DNA from: an uncultured Anaerolineae bacterium | GTDB taxonomy: Bacteria; Chloroflexota; Anaerolineae; Promineifilales; Promineifilaceae | Assembly: GCA_937943625.1 (NCBI GenBank) | Contig: CALEAD010000087.1 | Span: 1 to 34,160 of the forward strand | DNA length: 34,160 nt | Direction of reading: 5' to 3' | Shown here: positions 9,464 to 15,881 of the stretch, piece by piece | How the letters are laid out: every line of letters starts with the position of its first letter | Position numbering within the stretch: the stretch's first letter is position 1 | Position numbers and translations under genes: made by a program | The notes under the pieces: model-generated | What the model was told of the DNA's origin: nothing | Database searches by the model: none | The model's input: the letters and a program-made list of their open reading frames with translations, nothing else

Positions 9464-10156
9464 ATGTACGGACTGGGCATTCTCAAAGGTATGGCTGTTA
9501 CCCTCAAACATTTTGTAAATAGTTACGTAGACGATATTTTTTGGTCATCGCGCGGGGGGCGCTATTACAACGACGAGGCGCTGGCTGTGCGCCAAAGCCC
9601 GCAAGGCAAGGGCGTGATTACCGTCTTTTACCCGGAAGAAAAGCTGGCTGTGCCCGAACGCTTTCGCTTTGTGCCTTTCCTGGTAACGGATGATCCGGCC
9701 CCCGGAGAGCGCTGGGGCCACGATTGGTGTACTTCGTGCGGCATTTGTGCCAAAGTTTGTCCACCGCAGTGTATCTGGATCAAGCGCGGCAAGCAGCCAA
9801 ACGGCCGTCCCAAGCCAGAGCCTGAGGAATTCTACATTGACATAGATATTTGCATGAATTGTGGCCTATGCGCCGAGTTTTGTCCCTTCGACGCCATCAA
9901 AATGGACCACGACTACGAACTAGCCAGCTACAACCGCACGACTGCGCACATTCACGACAAAGAGCGGCTGAGCAAGCCGATCAGCTACTGGCGCGAGATT
10001 GCGCCGAAAAAGGCTGCGGCCGAAGCAGCCGCGCGCCAGTTTGTCGAAGAGGCCAAAGCCAAGAAGAAAGACAAAAAAGGGGAAGGCGAAGAGCGTGAAG
10101 CACGTCTGGCCGAGGCAATGGCGCGCCAACTTGTCTATAAAGGTGGTTTATACTAA
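9464..10156 (+). CDS. nuoI: NADH-quinone oxidoreductase subunit I
   Basis: A 230-residue ferredoxin-like subunit carrying clusters N6a and N6b, which relay electrons towards NuoB. Two CxxCxxCxxxCP motifs are seen: C89-C92-C95-C99 ('CTSCGICAKVCP') and C130-C133-C136-C140 ('CMNCGLCAEFCP'). The first 30 residues form the usual amphipathic arm on the membrane subunit. Beyond about residue 175 there is an unusual, highly charged extension ('AKAKKKDKKGEGEEREAR') likely to be helical or disordered, which common NuoI proteins lack. The stop shares a base with the next start (TAATG at 10154-10158), so mrp is translationally coupled. Confidence 0.95.
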   Translation: MYGLGILKGMAVTLKHFVNSYVDDIFWSSRGGRYYNDEALAVRQSPQGKGVITVFYPEEKLAVPERFRFVPFLVTDDPAPGERWGHDWCTSCGICAKVCPPQCIWIKRGKQPNGRPKPEPEEFYIDIDICMNCGLCAEFCPFDAIKMDHDYELASYNRTTAHIHDKERLSKPISYWREIAPKKAAAEAAARQFVEEAKAKKKDKKGEGEEREARLAEAMARQLVYKGGLY

Positions 10157-11220
10157 TGAAAAATGATCATCTCGTAACGGAAGAAGCCGTGATGGCGGCG
10201 CTCTCCCACGTGATCGAGCCAGAACTGCACCGCGATCTGGTCTCGCTGAACATGATTCGCAACCTGAAAGTGACGGGTGGCGACGTGGAATTCACCATCA
10301 TGCTTACCACGCCGGCCTGCCCGCTGAAAAGCAAAATGGAAAAAGATGCACGCGCGGCCCTGGCTAGCGTACCGGGCATTAACGAGATTAAAATCAACTG
10401 GGATGCCGATGTGCCGCATGACAAGCGCATCAGTAACCAGATTGGGCAGCAGTTCCGCAATACCATTGCCGTTTCTAGCGGTAAAGGGGGAGTGGGTAAA
10501 AGCACCATTGCCGTCAACCTGGCCATTATTCTGGCGCAGTTTGGCGCGCGCGTAGGGCTGTTGGATGCCGATATTCTTGGCCCAAATGTGCCGATGATGA
10601 TGGGCGTGAGCACAATGCCCGCGCCGCGCAACCGCAAAATGGTTCCAGCGGAAAACTTTGGCGTGAAGTTCATCTCGACTGCCTTCTTGGTCAGGCCAGA
10701 CCAGCCGCTGATCTGGCGTGGCCCCATGTTGCACAGCGCCATTCAGCAGCTTCTGACAGATGTGGAGTGGGGTGAGCTGGATTACCTGATTGTGGATTTG
10801 CCGCCGGGCACGGGCGATGCGCAGCTAACACTGGCGCAGGTGTTGCCCCTTTCTGGAGCGCTAATCATCACGCAGCCAATGCAGGTGGCCGCCGCAGACG
10901 CGCTGCGCGGCATGAAAACGTTTGAGAAACTGGATGTGCCGATCATTGGCGTGATTGAGAATATGAGCGGCGACTTTTTTGGCACGGGCGCAGGGGAAAA
11001 GCTGGCGTGTGAGTACCAGGTGCATTACCTGGGTAGTGTGCCGCTGGATGCTAACGTGCGCATTGGTGGTGACACGGGTGAACCCATTGTGGTGGCATAT
11101 CCTGATTCCCCGGCGGCAGAAGCGTTGCGTAGCATCGCTAAAGAAGTGGCGGCGCGGGTGAGTTTGCTGACGTTACAGCAACAGGCTGCGAATCTTATTC
11201 CAATTCAGATGATTGGGTAG
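10156..11220 (+). CDS. mrp: Mrp/ApbC-family P-loop Fe-S cluster carrier ATPase
   Basis: A protein of 354 residues with an N-terminal MIP18/DUF59 domain (about 5-85) and a C-terminal P-loop NTPase. The deviant Walker A is 'GKGGVGKS' (109-116); 'LLDADILGPN' and 'IVDLPPGTGD' are also seen. Family members (ApbC, Nbp35, NUBPL/Ind1) bind and transfer [4Fe-4S] clusters; NUBPL serves mitochondrial complex I. Overlap with nuoI by one base suggests that this protein serves the complex I subunits encoded upstream. Oddity: where many members have a CxxC that bridges the dimer-interface cluster ('NMS..CPxC'), this protein reads 'ENMSGDFFGTGAGEKL' with no Cys pair. It may use other ligands or act as a scaffold or ATPase only. 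It is the last gene before a strong terminator. Confidence 0.93.
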   Translation: MKNDHLVTEEAVMAALSHVIEPELHRDLVSLNMIRNLKVTGGDVEFTIMLTTPACPLKSKMEKDARAALASVPGINEIKINWDADVPHDKRISNQIGQQFRNTIAVSSGKGGVGKSTIAVNLAIILAQFGARVGLLDADILGPNVPMMMGVSTMPAPRNRKMVPAENFGVKFISTAFLVRPDQPLIWRGPMLHSAIQQLLTDVEWGELDYLIVDLPPGTGDAQLTLAQVLPLSGALIITQPMQVAAADALRGMKTFEKLDVPIIGVIENMSGDFFGTGAGEKLACEYQVHYLGSVPLDANVRIGGDTGEPIVVAYPDSPAAEALRSIAKEVAARVSLLTLQQQAANLIPIQMIG

Positions 11221-11239
11221 TTGGTTTGTGGGTTTGTTT

Positions 11240-11270
11240 AAGAGCCGGCCCTGGGGCTGGCTCTTTTTTT
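11240..11270 (+). terminator. Rho-independent terminator of the iscX-nuo-mrp operon
   Basis: AAGAGCCGGCC (11240-11250) pairs with GGCTGGCTCTT (11255-11265) over 11 base pairs with one G-U, with loop CTGG. A run of seven T ends at 11270. It starts 20 bases after the mrp stop. Confidence 0.88.
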
Positions 11271-11300
11271 GACTGGACACTGGCTTTTTGCTGGCTACCA

Positions 11301-11366
11301 GTGTAGCGTGATTTGCCAAAATCGCGTTACGATGCCAGCGGTTAGCGCAGATTTTGCCAGACTCCA
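11301..11366 (+). repeat. Intergenic hairpin element, copy 2
   Basis: This copy keeps the copy 1 order: a CGTGATTT / AAATCGCG stem with a G-U pair in place of one G-C, then GTTAGCGCAGATTTTGCCAGACTCC. Conservation of pairing rather than sequence suggests that the hairpin matters. It lies in the 368-base gap between mrp and the lipoprotein gene. Confidence 0.7.
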
Positions 11367-11514
11367 GTTTTTGAGTCGGGCTGCCAGGCTGGGGGTGAGG
11401 AGTGGGATGATGACCGGCTGTCAAGTAAAGTAGGCATGTAGTGTGGTAAATGGTGCGCAGGAGGTGAGCCAGACGGCCGTATTTGGGTGTATCATGGCAT
11501 TAGTGAGGGGAATG

Positions 11515-11551
11515 AGAGCCAGAGGAAGCGGTTGGGAAACACCCTGGCTCT
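11515..11551 (+). promoter_or_regulatory. Leader hairpin upstream of the lipoprotein gene
   Basis: AGAGCCAG (11515-11522) pairs perfectly with CTGGCTCT (11544-11551) around a 21-base loop, followed by a T/C-rich stretch. It lies 37 bases before the start codon and could influence the transcript leader. No regulator can be named. Confidence 0.35.
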
Positions 11552-11588
11552 TGCTTTCACTCTCGCTGTGATAACAGGAGGCCATCCC

Positions 11589-12944
11589 ATGAAAAAGCTA
11601 CCTTTACTTCTGACCCTCTTTTTGCTGGCGCTGCCCTCGCTGGCGTGTCAGCTTTTCGCGCGTACACAGCCAACGGCCGTTTCCCCCACCAGTATTACCA
11701 TCAACATTCCCACTCCCCTCAGCCCGCCGCCCACGATGGAAATCGCTGCTACCGCCACGTCACGACCCGATGCCGCCACACCAACGCCTACAGTTACCGC
11801 CATAGGAACGGCCGTTTGCTCTTATGCCACCCGCTTCCTTGCCGACGTTACCATCCCCGACGACAGCCAGATATTGGCCAACAGCGTCTTCGTCAAGACG
11901 TGGCGCATTCGTAATAGTGGCAGCTGCCCCTTACCCGAAGGCAGCGTGTGGTCCTTTACCGATGGCGAGCGCATGAGCGGCAACTTCTCGTATCCCATGC
12001 CGGCGCTGGGCGTCAGCGAAACGGCCGACATCAGCATTAACCTGATTGCTCCCGCCACACCCGGCACATACACGGGCTATTGGCAGGTGCGGCTGCCGGA
12101 CGGCCGTTTGCTGCCCACGCGCTACTACGTCCGCATCATCGTGCCCGCGCCCACGCTTACGTCAACGGCCACGCCGTCACCCAGCCCCACGCCCAGCCCC
12201 ACCCCTGGCAACGCTCCTCTCGTTCTGCACTTTCGCGCCAACGTGACCCTGGCCAACCCTGGCGACACCATCCAGCTCACGTGGGACACGCAAAACGCCG
12301 ATAGCGTCACCATTTACCGGCTAATTGACGGGCAGCTAGGCGACTTCTGGCAACACGGGCCGCGTGGCAGCATGAGCTATACCATTGATCCCAGCACGCG
12401 CAACAGCGTTAGCTTTGCCTTATTTGCCACACACCAGCAGTTTAGCGGCATGGCCAGCGCCTCGCTAGAAATCCCGTTGACCTGCCCCAATCCCTGGTTC
12501 TTTGCTCCCGCGCCCACTGAATGCGCGGCGCAAAACGCGCTCGTCTCCGCCGGCGCAGAGCAGCGCTTTGAGCGCGGTGTGATGGTCTGGGTGCAAGGAT
12601 TGGACCGCATCTTCGTCTTATACGACGGTCCAGACGCCAACGGGGAATGGAACAGTTTTACGGACGAGTGGGATGAGGGCGAGCCGATCAATGACCCTGG
12701 CCTGCTTCCCCCACCCGGCATGTATCAGCCGGAGCGCGGTTTTGGCCTGGTGTGGCGCGAGCAGCCTGACGTGCGCAATCGCCTGGGCTGGGCCATCGTG
12801 CCGGAGTCGCCATTGATAACGGCTTACCAGACAACGGCCCGTTTCAGGTATAATGAGGCGTTCATCCGTGCCCTGGATGGGAATGTGTGGCGGCTGCTGC
12901 CAGAGCGCAGCGGATGGGAAAAAATTATGGTGCAAGGTGGCTAA
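11589..12944 (+). CDS. Lipoprotein with NBR1-like Ig domain
   Basis: A surface lipoprotein of 451 residues. The signal peptide ends in the lipobox 'SLAC' with the predicted lipidated C20. A Thr/Pro-rich spacer follows, then a domain like the N_BRCA1_IG (NBR1 Ig-like) fold at about 75-185: 'FLADVTIPDDSQILANSVFVKTWRIRN', 'GTYTGYWQVRLPDGR'. A second Ser/Thr/Pro linker ('TPSPSPTPSPTPG') and an Ig-like 'GDTIQLTWDT' segment come next. The C-terminal part (about 315-451) contains 'QRFERGVMVWVQGLDRIFVLY' and 'MYQPERGFGLVWREQPDVRNRLGWA', a type I associate with secreted Chloroflexota proteins but cannot name. AGGAGG seven bases before the ATG at 11589 fixes the start; an upstream in-frame start at 11487 is less likely. 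Function unknown. Confidence 0.85.
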   Translation: MKKLPLLLTLFLLALPSLACQLFARTQPTAVSPTSITINIPTPLSPPPTMEIAATATSRPDAATPTPTVTAIGTAVCSYATRFLADVTIPDDSQILANSVFVKTWRIRNSGSCPLPEGSVWSFTDGERMSGNFSYPMPALGVSETADISINLIAPATPGTYTGYWQVRLPDGRLLPTRYYVRIIVPAPTLTSTATPSPSPTPSPTPGNAPLVLHFRANVTLANPGDTIQLTWDTQNADSVTIYRLIDGQLGDFWQHGPRGSMSYTIDPSTRNSVSFALFATHQQFSGMASASLEIPLTCPNPWFFAPAPTECAAQNALVSAGAEQRFERGVMVWVQGLDRIFVLYDGPDANGEWNSFTDEWDEGEPINDPGLLPPPGMYQPERGFGLVWREQPDVRNRLGWAIVPESPLITAYQTTARFRYNEAFIRALDGNVWRLLPERSGWEKIMVQGG

Positions 12945-12951
12945 CACATTC

Positions 12952-14241
12952 ATGGGTTTACTTCCATCACCAACGGCCGTTACGCGCGGCCTGCGTAGCT
13001 ATGCTGCAAAGCTTAGATTATTTCGCTACAATGCCCGGCTGTACCTATTGGTGACCGTTCTTAGCGGCCTGGCGTTTGGCGTGTTTCGTCTGCTTTTCAA
13101 CTTTTACGTCCTCAGCCTGGGGTACAACGAGGCGCTGCTGGGCGGCTTGCTGACCGTTGCCAGCCTGGTTTCGATGGTTAGCGCCTTGCCTGCCGGGTAT
13201 CTCAGCGATCGCATGGGGCGCAAATCGGCGCTGTTGGTTTCTAGCCTGACGATGAGTACGGCCGTACTTGGCATGATCCTCTGGCCGACGATAATTGGCC
13301 TCTATGTTATGAACGCCATCATGGGGCTGGCGCAAAGTCTGGCGGGTGTCACCTTTGGCCCCTTCCTCATGGAAAATAGCAAGGAAACAGAGCGCACCTA
13401 CCTCTTTTCCTTCAGCATGGGGCTGCAAACCATCGCCGGCTTTGCCGGCAACTGGCTGGGCGGCCACCTGCCCACCTGGACGGGGCGCGCCATCCAGGCC
13501 GACCCTACCAGCGCCGCTGCCTATAGTTGGGCATTAACGGCCGTTGCCCTTACCAGCTTCCTGGCCATCATCCCCATCTTTTTCCTTCGTCGCCCGTACA
13601 AATCGCTCAACAATAACGGCCGTACCAGCATCTCCCCTTTTGCCTATGCACGCCAAAACCCTGGCCTGCTCTTCAAGCTCATCTCCCCCATGCTAATCAC
13701 CTCCCTGGGCGCGGGGCTGCTCATGCCCTTCCTCAACATCTTCTTTCGCAGCGCCTTCAACAGTTCCGACAGCACCATCGGCCTCCTCTTTGCCACCGGC
13801 TCCTTCTTCATGGGCATTGGCCTGATTATTGCCCCTCCCCTGGCCGACCGCTACGGCAAAATGACCGTAGTCGTCGTCAGCCAGGCGCTCTCCATCCCCT
13901 TTCTGGCGTTGATGGGCTTTGCCCCCTGGTTTGGTGTTGCGGCGGCCGCCTACCTGATCCGTTTGGCGTTGATGAACATGAGCAACCCCGTCTACCAGAC
14001 CTTTGTCATGGAGCAGGTAGACGAAAACGCGCGCGCCACCGTAGCCAGCCTGGTCAGCATGAGCTGGAACGTGGGCTGGGCTTTCAGCCCTTCGCTCAGC
14101 GGTTGGATTCAGGTACACTATGGCTTTAACCCCGTCTTTATGGGCACAATTGCCACTTACATCATTGCCATCTACCTGTACTGGCACTTCTTTGGCCGCA
14201 CGCCCAGGTCACTACCCGCCACTGCCAATAAACCCTTATAA
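12952..14241 (+). CDS. Major facilitator superfamily transporter
   Basis: A membrane protein of 429 residues with about 12 hydrophobic segments in two halves. The MFS motif A-like loop 'GYLSDRMGRKSALLV' follows the second segment, and the second half has the weaker equivalent 'PPLADRYGKMTVVV'. The substrate cannot be read from sequence. The gene starts seven bases after the lipoprotein stop; the ATG at 12952 has only a distant AAGGTGG, so translation may depend on coupling. TATAAT at 12849-12854, inside the preceding gene, could be an internal -10 but lacks a good -35. Confidence 0.88.
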   Translation: MGLLPSPTAVTRGLRSYAAKLRLFRYNARLYLLVTVLSGLAFGVFRLLFNFYVLSLGYNEALLGGLLTVASLVSMVSALPAGYLSDRMGRKSALLVSSLTMSTAVLGMILWPTIIGLYVMNAIMGLAQSLAGVTFGPFLMENSKETERTYLFSFSMGLQTIAGFAGNWLGGHLPTWTGRAIQADPTSAAAYSWALTAVALTSFLAIIPIFFLRRPYKSLNNNGRTSISPFAYARQNPGLLFKLISPMLITSLGAGLLMPFLNIFFRSAFNSSDSTIGLLFATGSFFMGIGLIIAPPLADRYGKMTVVVVSQALSIPFLALMGFAPWFGVAAAAYLIRLALMNMSNPVYQTFVMEQVDENARATVASLVSMSWNVGWAFSPSLSGWIQVHYGFNPVFMGTIATYIIAIYLYWHFFGRTPRSLPATANKPL

Positions 14242-14300
14242 CAAGATAGGGTATGGTTCATGATACGCTGAAAAGATGCTTGACAATTTTTTCGCCCCCT

Positions 14301-14315
14301 GACGGCAGACCGTAG
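14301..14315 (+). repeat. GACGGCAGACCGTAG intergenic repeat
   Basis: The same 15 bases occur at 6677-6691. Here they lie just before the ribosome binding site (AGGAG, 14323-14327) of the deaminase gene. TTGACA at 14280-14285 looks like a -35 box but has no matching -10. Confidence 0.6.
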
Positions 14316-14333
14316 CCCTAACAGGAGCCTGCT

Positions 14334-15731
14334 ATGCCTACCTTACTCATCAAAAACGCCCATACCCTGGTAACCATGGATGCACAGCGGCGCGAAATTG
14401 CCAACGGTGGCCTCTTCATCCGCGATAACGTGATTGAGCAGGTTGGCCCCACACACACGCTGCCGCAAACGGCCGATACCATCCTTGATCTGCGTGACCA
14501 CATCGTGCTGCCTGGCCTGGTCAACACCCACCACCATCTTTACCAAAGCCTCACCCGCGTGCTGGCGCAAAACCACAACCTGTTTGACTGGCTAACCACC
14601 CTCTACCCCATCTGGGCCAATCTCACTGACGAGGCGATTTACGTCAGCACCCTTACAGGATTGGCTGAACTGATTTTTTCTGGTTGTACCACCAGCAGCG
14701 ATCACCTTTACATCTACCCCAACAATTGCACCCTGGACAGCCAGATTCGCGCCGCGCAGGAGATTGGTATGCGTTTCCACGCCGTGCGCGGCTCCATGTC
14801 CCTGGGTGAGAGCAAAGGGGGGCTGCCTCCCGACCGCGTGACCGAAGACGAAGCGTTCATTCTCAAAGACAGCCAGCGCCTGATTGAGCAATACCACGAC
14901 CCCAGTCGCTATGCCATGCTGCGCGTGGTGTTGGCCCCTTGCTCTCCTTTCTCTGTGACGCCTGACCTGATGCGCGAATCGGCAAAGCTGGCGCGTGCCT
15001 ATGGCGTGCGGCTACACACGCACCTGGCGGAGACGCTGGAGGAAGAAGAGTTCTGCCTGCAAACCTTTGGCAAACGGCCGGTTGCCTATGTCGAATCGCT
15101 GGGTTGGACGGGCAGCGACGTGTGGCACGCGCATTGCGTGCATATGAGCCAGCCTGAAATTGACCTGTTTGGGCGCAGCGGCACAGGTGTAGCGCACTGC
15201 CCCACTAGCAATATGCGTCTGGCCAGCGGCATTGCGCCGCTGCTAAGCTGGCGCGCCGCGGGCGTGCCTGTTGGCCTGGGGGTAGATGGCTCTGCCTCTA
15301 ATGATGGCGGCCATTTGCTGAACGAGGTGCGCCAGGCGATGCTGCTTCAGCGCGTAGCGCCGCACCGCTACCTGAGTGAATCACCCGGCGGGCGCGGCGG
15401 TTTTGGCGGTAAGCCAGACGCCATGAGCGCGCGGCAGGCGCTGGAGCTGGGGACGTTGGGCGGTGCGGCCGTGCTGGGGCGAGATGACATTGGCAGTCTG
15501 GCTCCGGGTATGTGTGCTGACCTGATTGCCATTAACCTGAATCAGCTGGCCTATACCGGCTCTTTGCATGACCCGGTAGCGGCCGTTGTGTTTAATCAGG
15601 CGCAAAATGTGGATTATGCCATGATCAACGGCCGTCTTGTGGTACAGCAGGGTCAACTGGCCACGCTGGAATTGACGCCGCACATTCAGCGCCACAATGA
15701 GATCTCGCGCCGCATGATTCGTGGGGAATGA
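14334..15731 (+). CDS. 8-oxoguanine deaminase (amidohydrolase)
   Basis: A protein of 465 residues of the cytosine deaminase-like amidohydrolase group, predicted to convert 8-oxoguanine to urate and ammonia (EC 3.5.4.32) in purine salvage or clean-up. Metal and catalytic residues are in place: 'NTHHHLY' (H66-H68), 'HTHLAET' (H228, H230), 'WHAHCVHM' (H265, H267) and 'GVDGSASND' (D318). The stretches 'TTSSDHLYIYPN', 'RGSMSLGESKGGLPPD' and 'YHDPSRYAMLRVVLAPCSPFS' agree with the characterised 8-oxoguanine deaminase of Pseudomonas rather than with atrazine or S-adenosylhomocysteine hydrolases. AGGAG precedes the ATG by six bases. It is a single gene, with no purine genes nearby. Confidence 0.88.
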   Translation: MPTLLIKNAHTLVTMDAQRREIANGGLFIRDNVIEQVGPTHTLPQTADTILDLRDHIVLPGLVNTHHHLYQSLTRVLAQNHNLFDWLTTLYPIWANLTDEAIYVSTLTGLAELIFSGCTTSSDHLYIYPNNCTLDSQIRAAQEIGMRFHAVRGSMSLGESKGGLPPDRVTEDEAFILKDSQRLIEQYHDPSRYAMLRVVLAPCSPFSVTPDLMRESAKLARAYGVRLHTHLAETLEEEEFCLQTFGKRPVAYVESLGWTGSDVWHAHCVHMSQPEIDLFGRSGTGVAHCPTSNMRLASGIAPLLSWRAAGVPVGLGVDGSASNDGGHLLNEVRQAMLLQRVAPHRYLSESPGGRGGFGGKPDAMSARQALELGTLGGAAVLGRDDIGSLAPGMCADLIAINLNQLAYTGSLHDPVAAVVFNQAQNVDYAMINGRLVVQQGQLATLELTPHIQRHNEISRRMIRGE

Positions 15732-15760
15732 TTGGCGCCCGGAAACTGCGAGCTGGAAAT

Positions 15761-15812
15761 TGTGGCGTGGTTCTGACCGCCGCCGGCTGAGCGCATTCTG
15801 CCAGACTGGGGT
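15761..15812 (+). repeat. Intergenic hairpin element, degraded copy 3
   Basis: TGTGGCGTGG...GCTGAGCGCATTCTGCCAGACT aligns with the outer parts of copies 1 and 2, but the AAATCGCG arm is lost. It lies between the deaminase and YfhO-like genes. Confidence 0.45.
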
Positions 15813-15820
15813 CGGCTGTT

Positions 15821-15835
15821 TGCGGTCTGCGGTCT
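15821..15835 (+). repeat. TGCGGTC tandem heptamer
   Basis: Two perfect units of TGCGGTC plus one base. This is the clearest tandem form of the heptamer family scattered through the intergenic DNA. Confidence 0.6.
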
Positions 15836-15881
15836 AATTTGCAAAGGTCATCTAAACCAGGCCGAAATTGGAGATCAGAGA

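Noticed and set aside
6973..10156. Group 4 NiFe hydrogenase reading of the NuoB/CD/I cluster
   Set aside because: The NuoD part lacks both CxxC metal-binding motifs and has the complex I start and end signatures.
14280..14285. TTGACA as the deaminase promoter
   Set aside because: No -10-like hexamer at 16-18 bases downstream.
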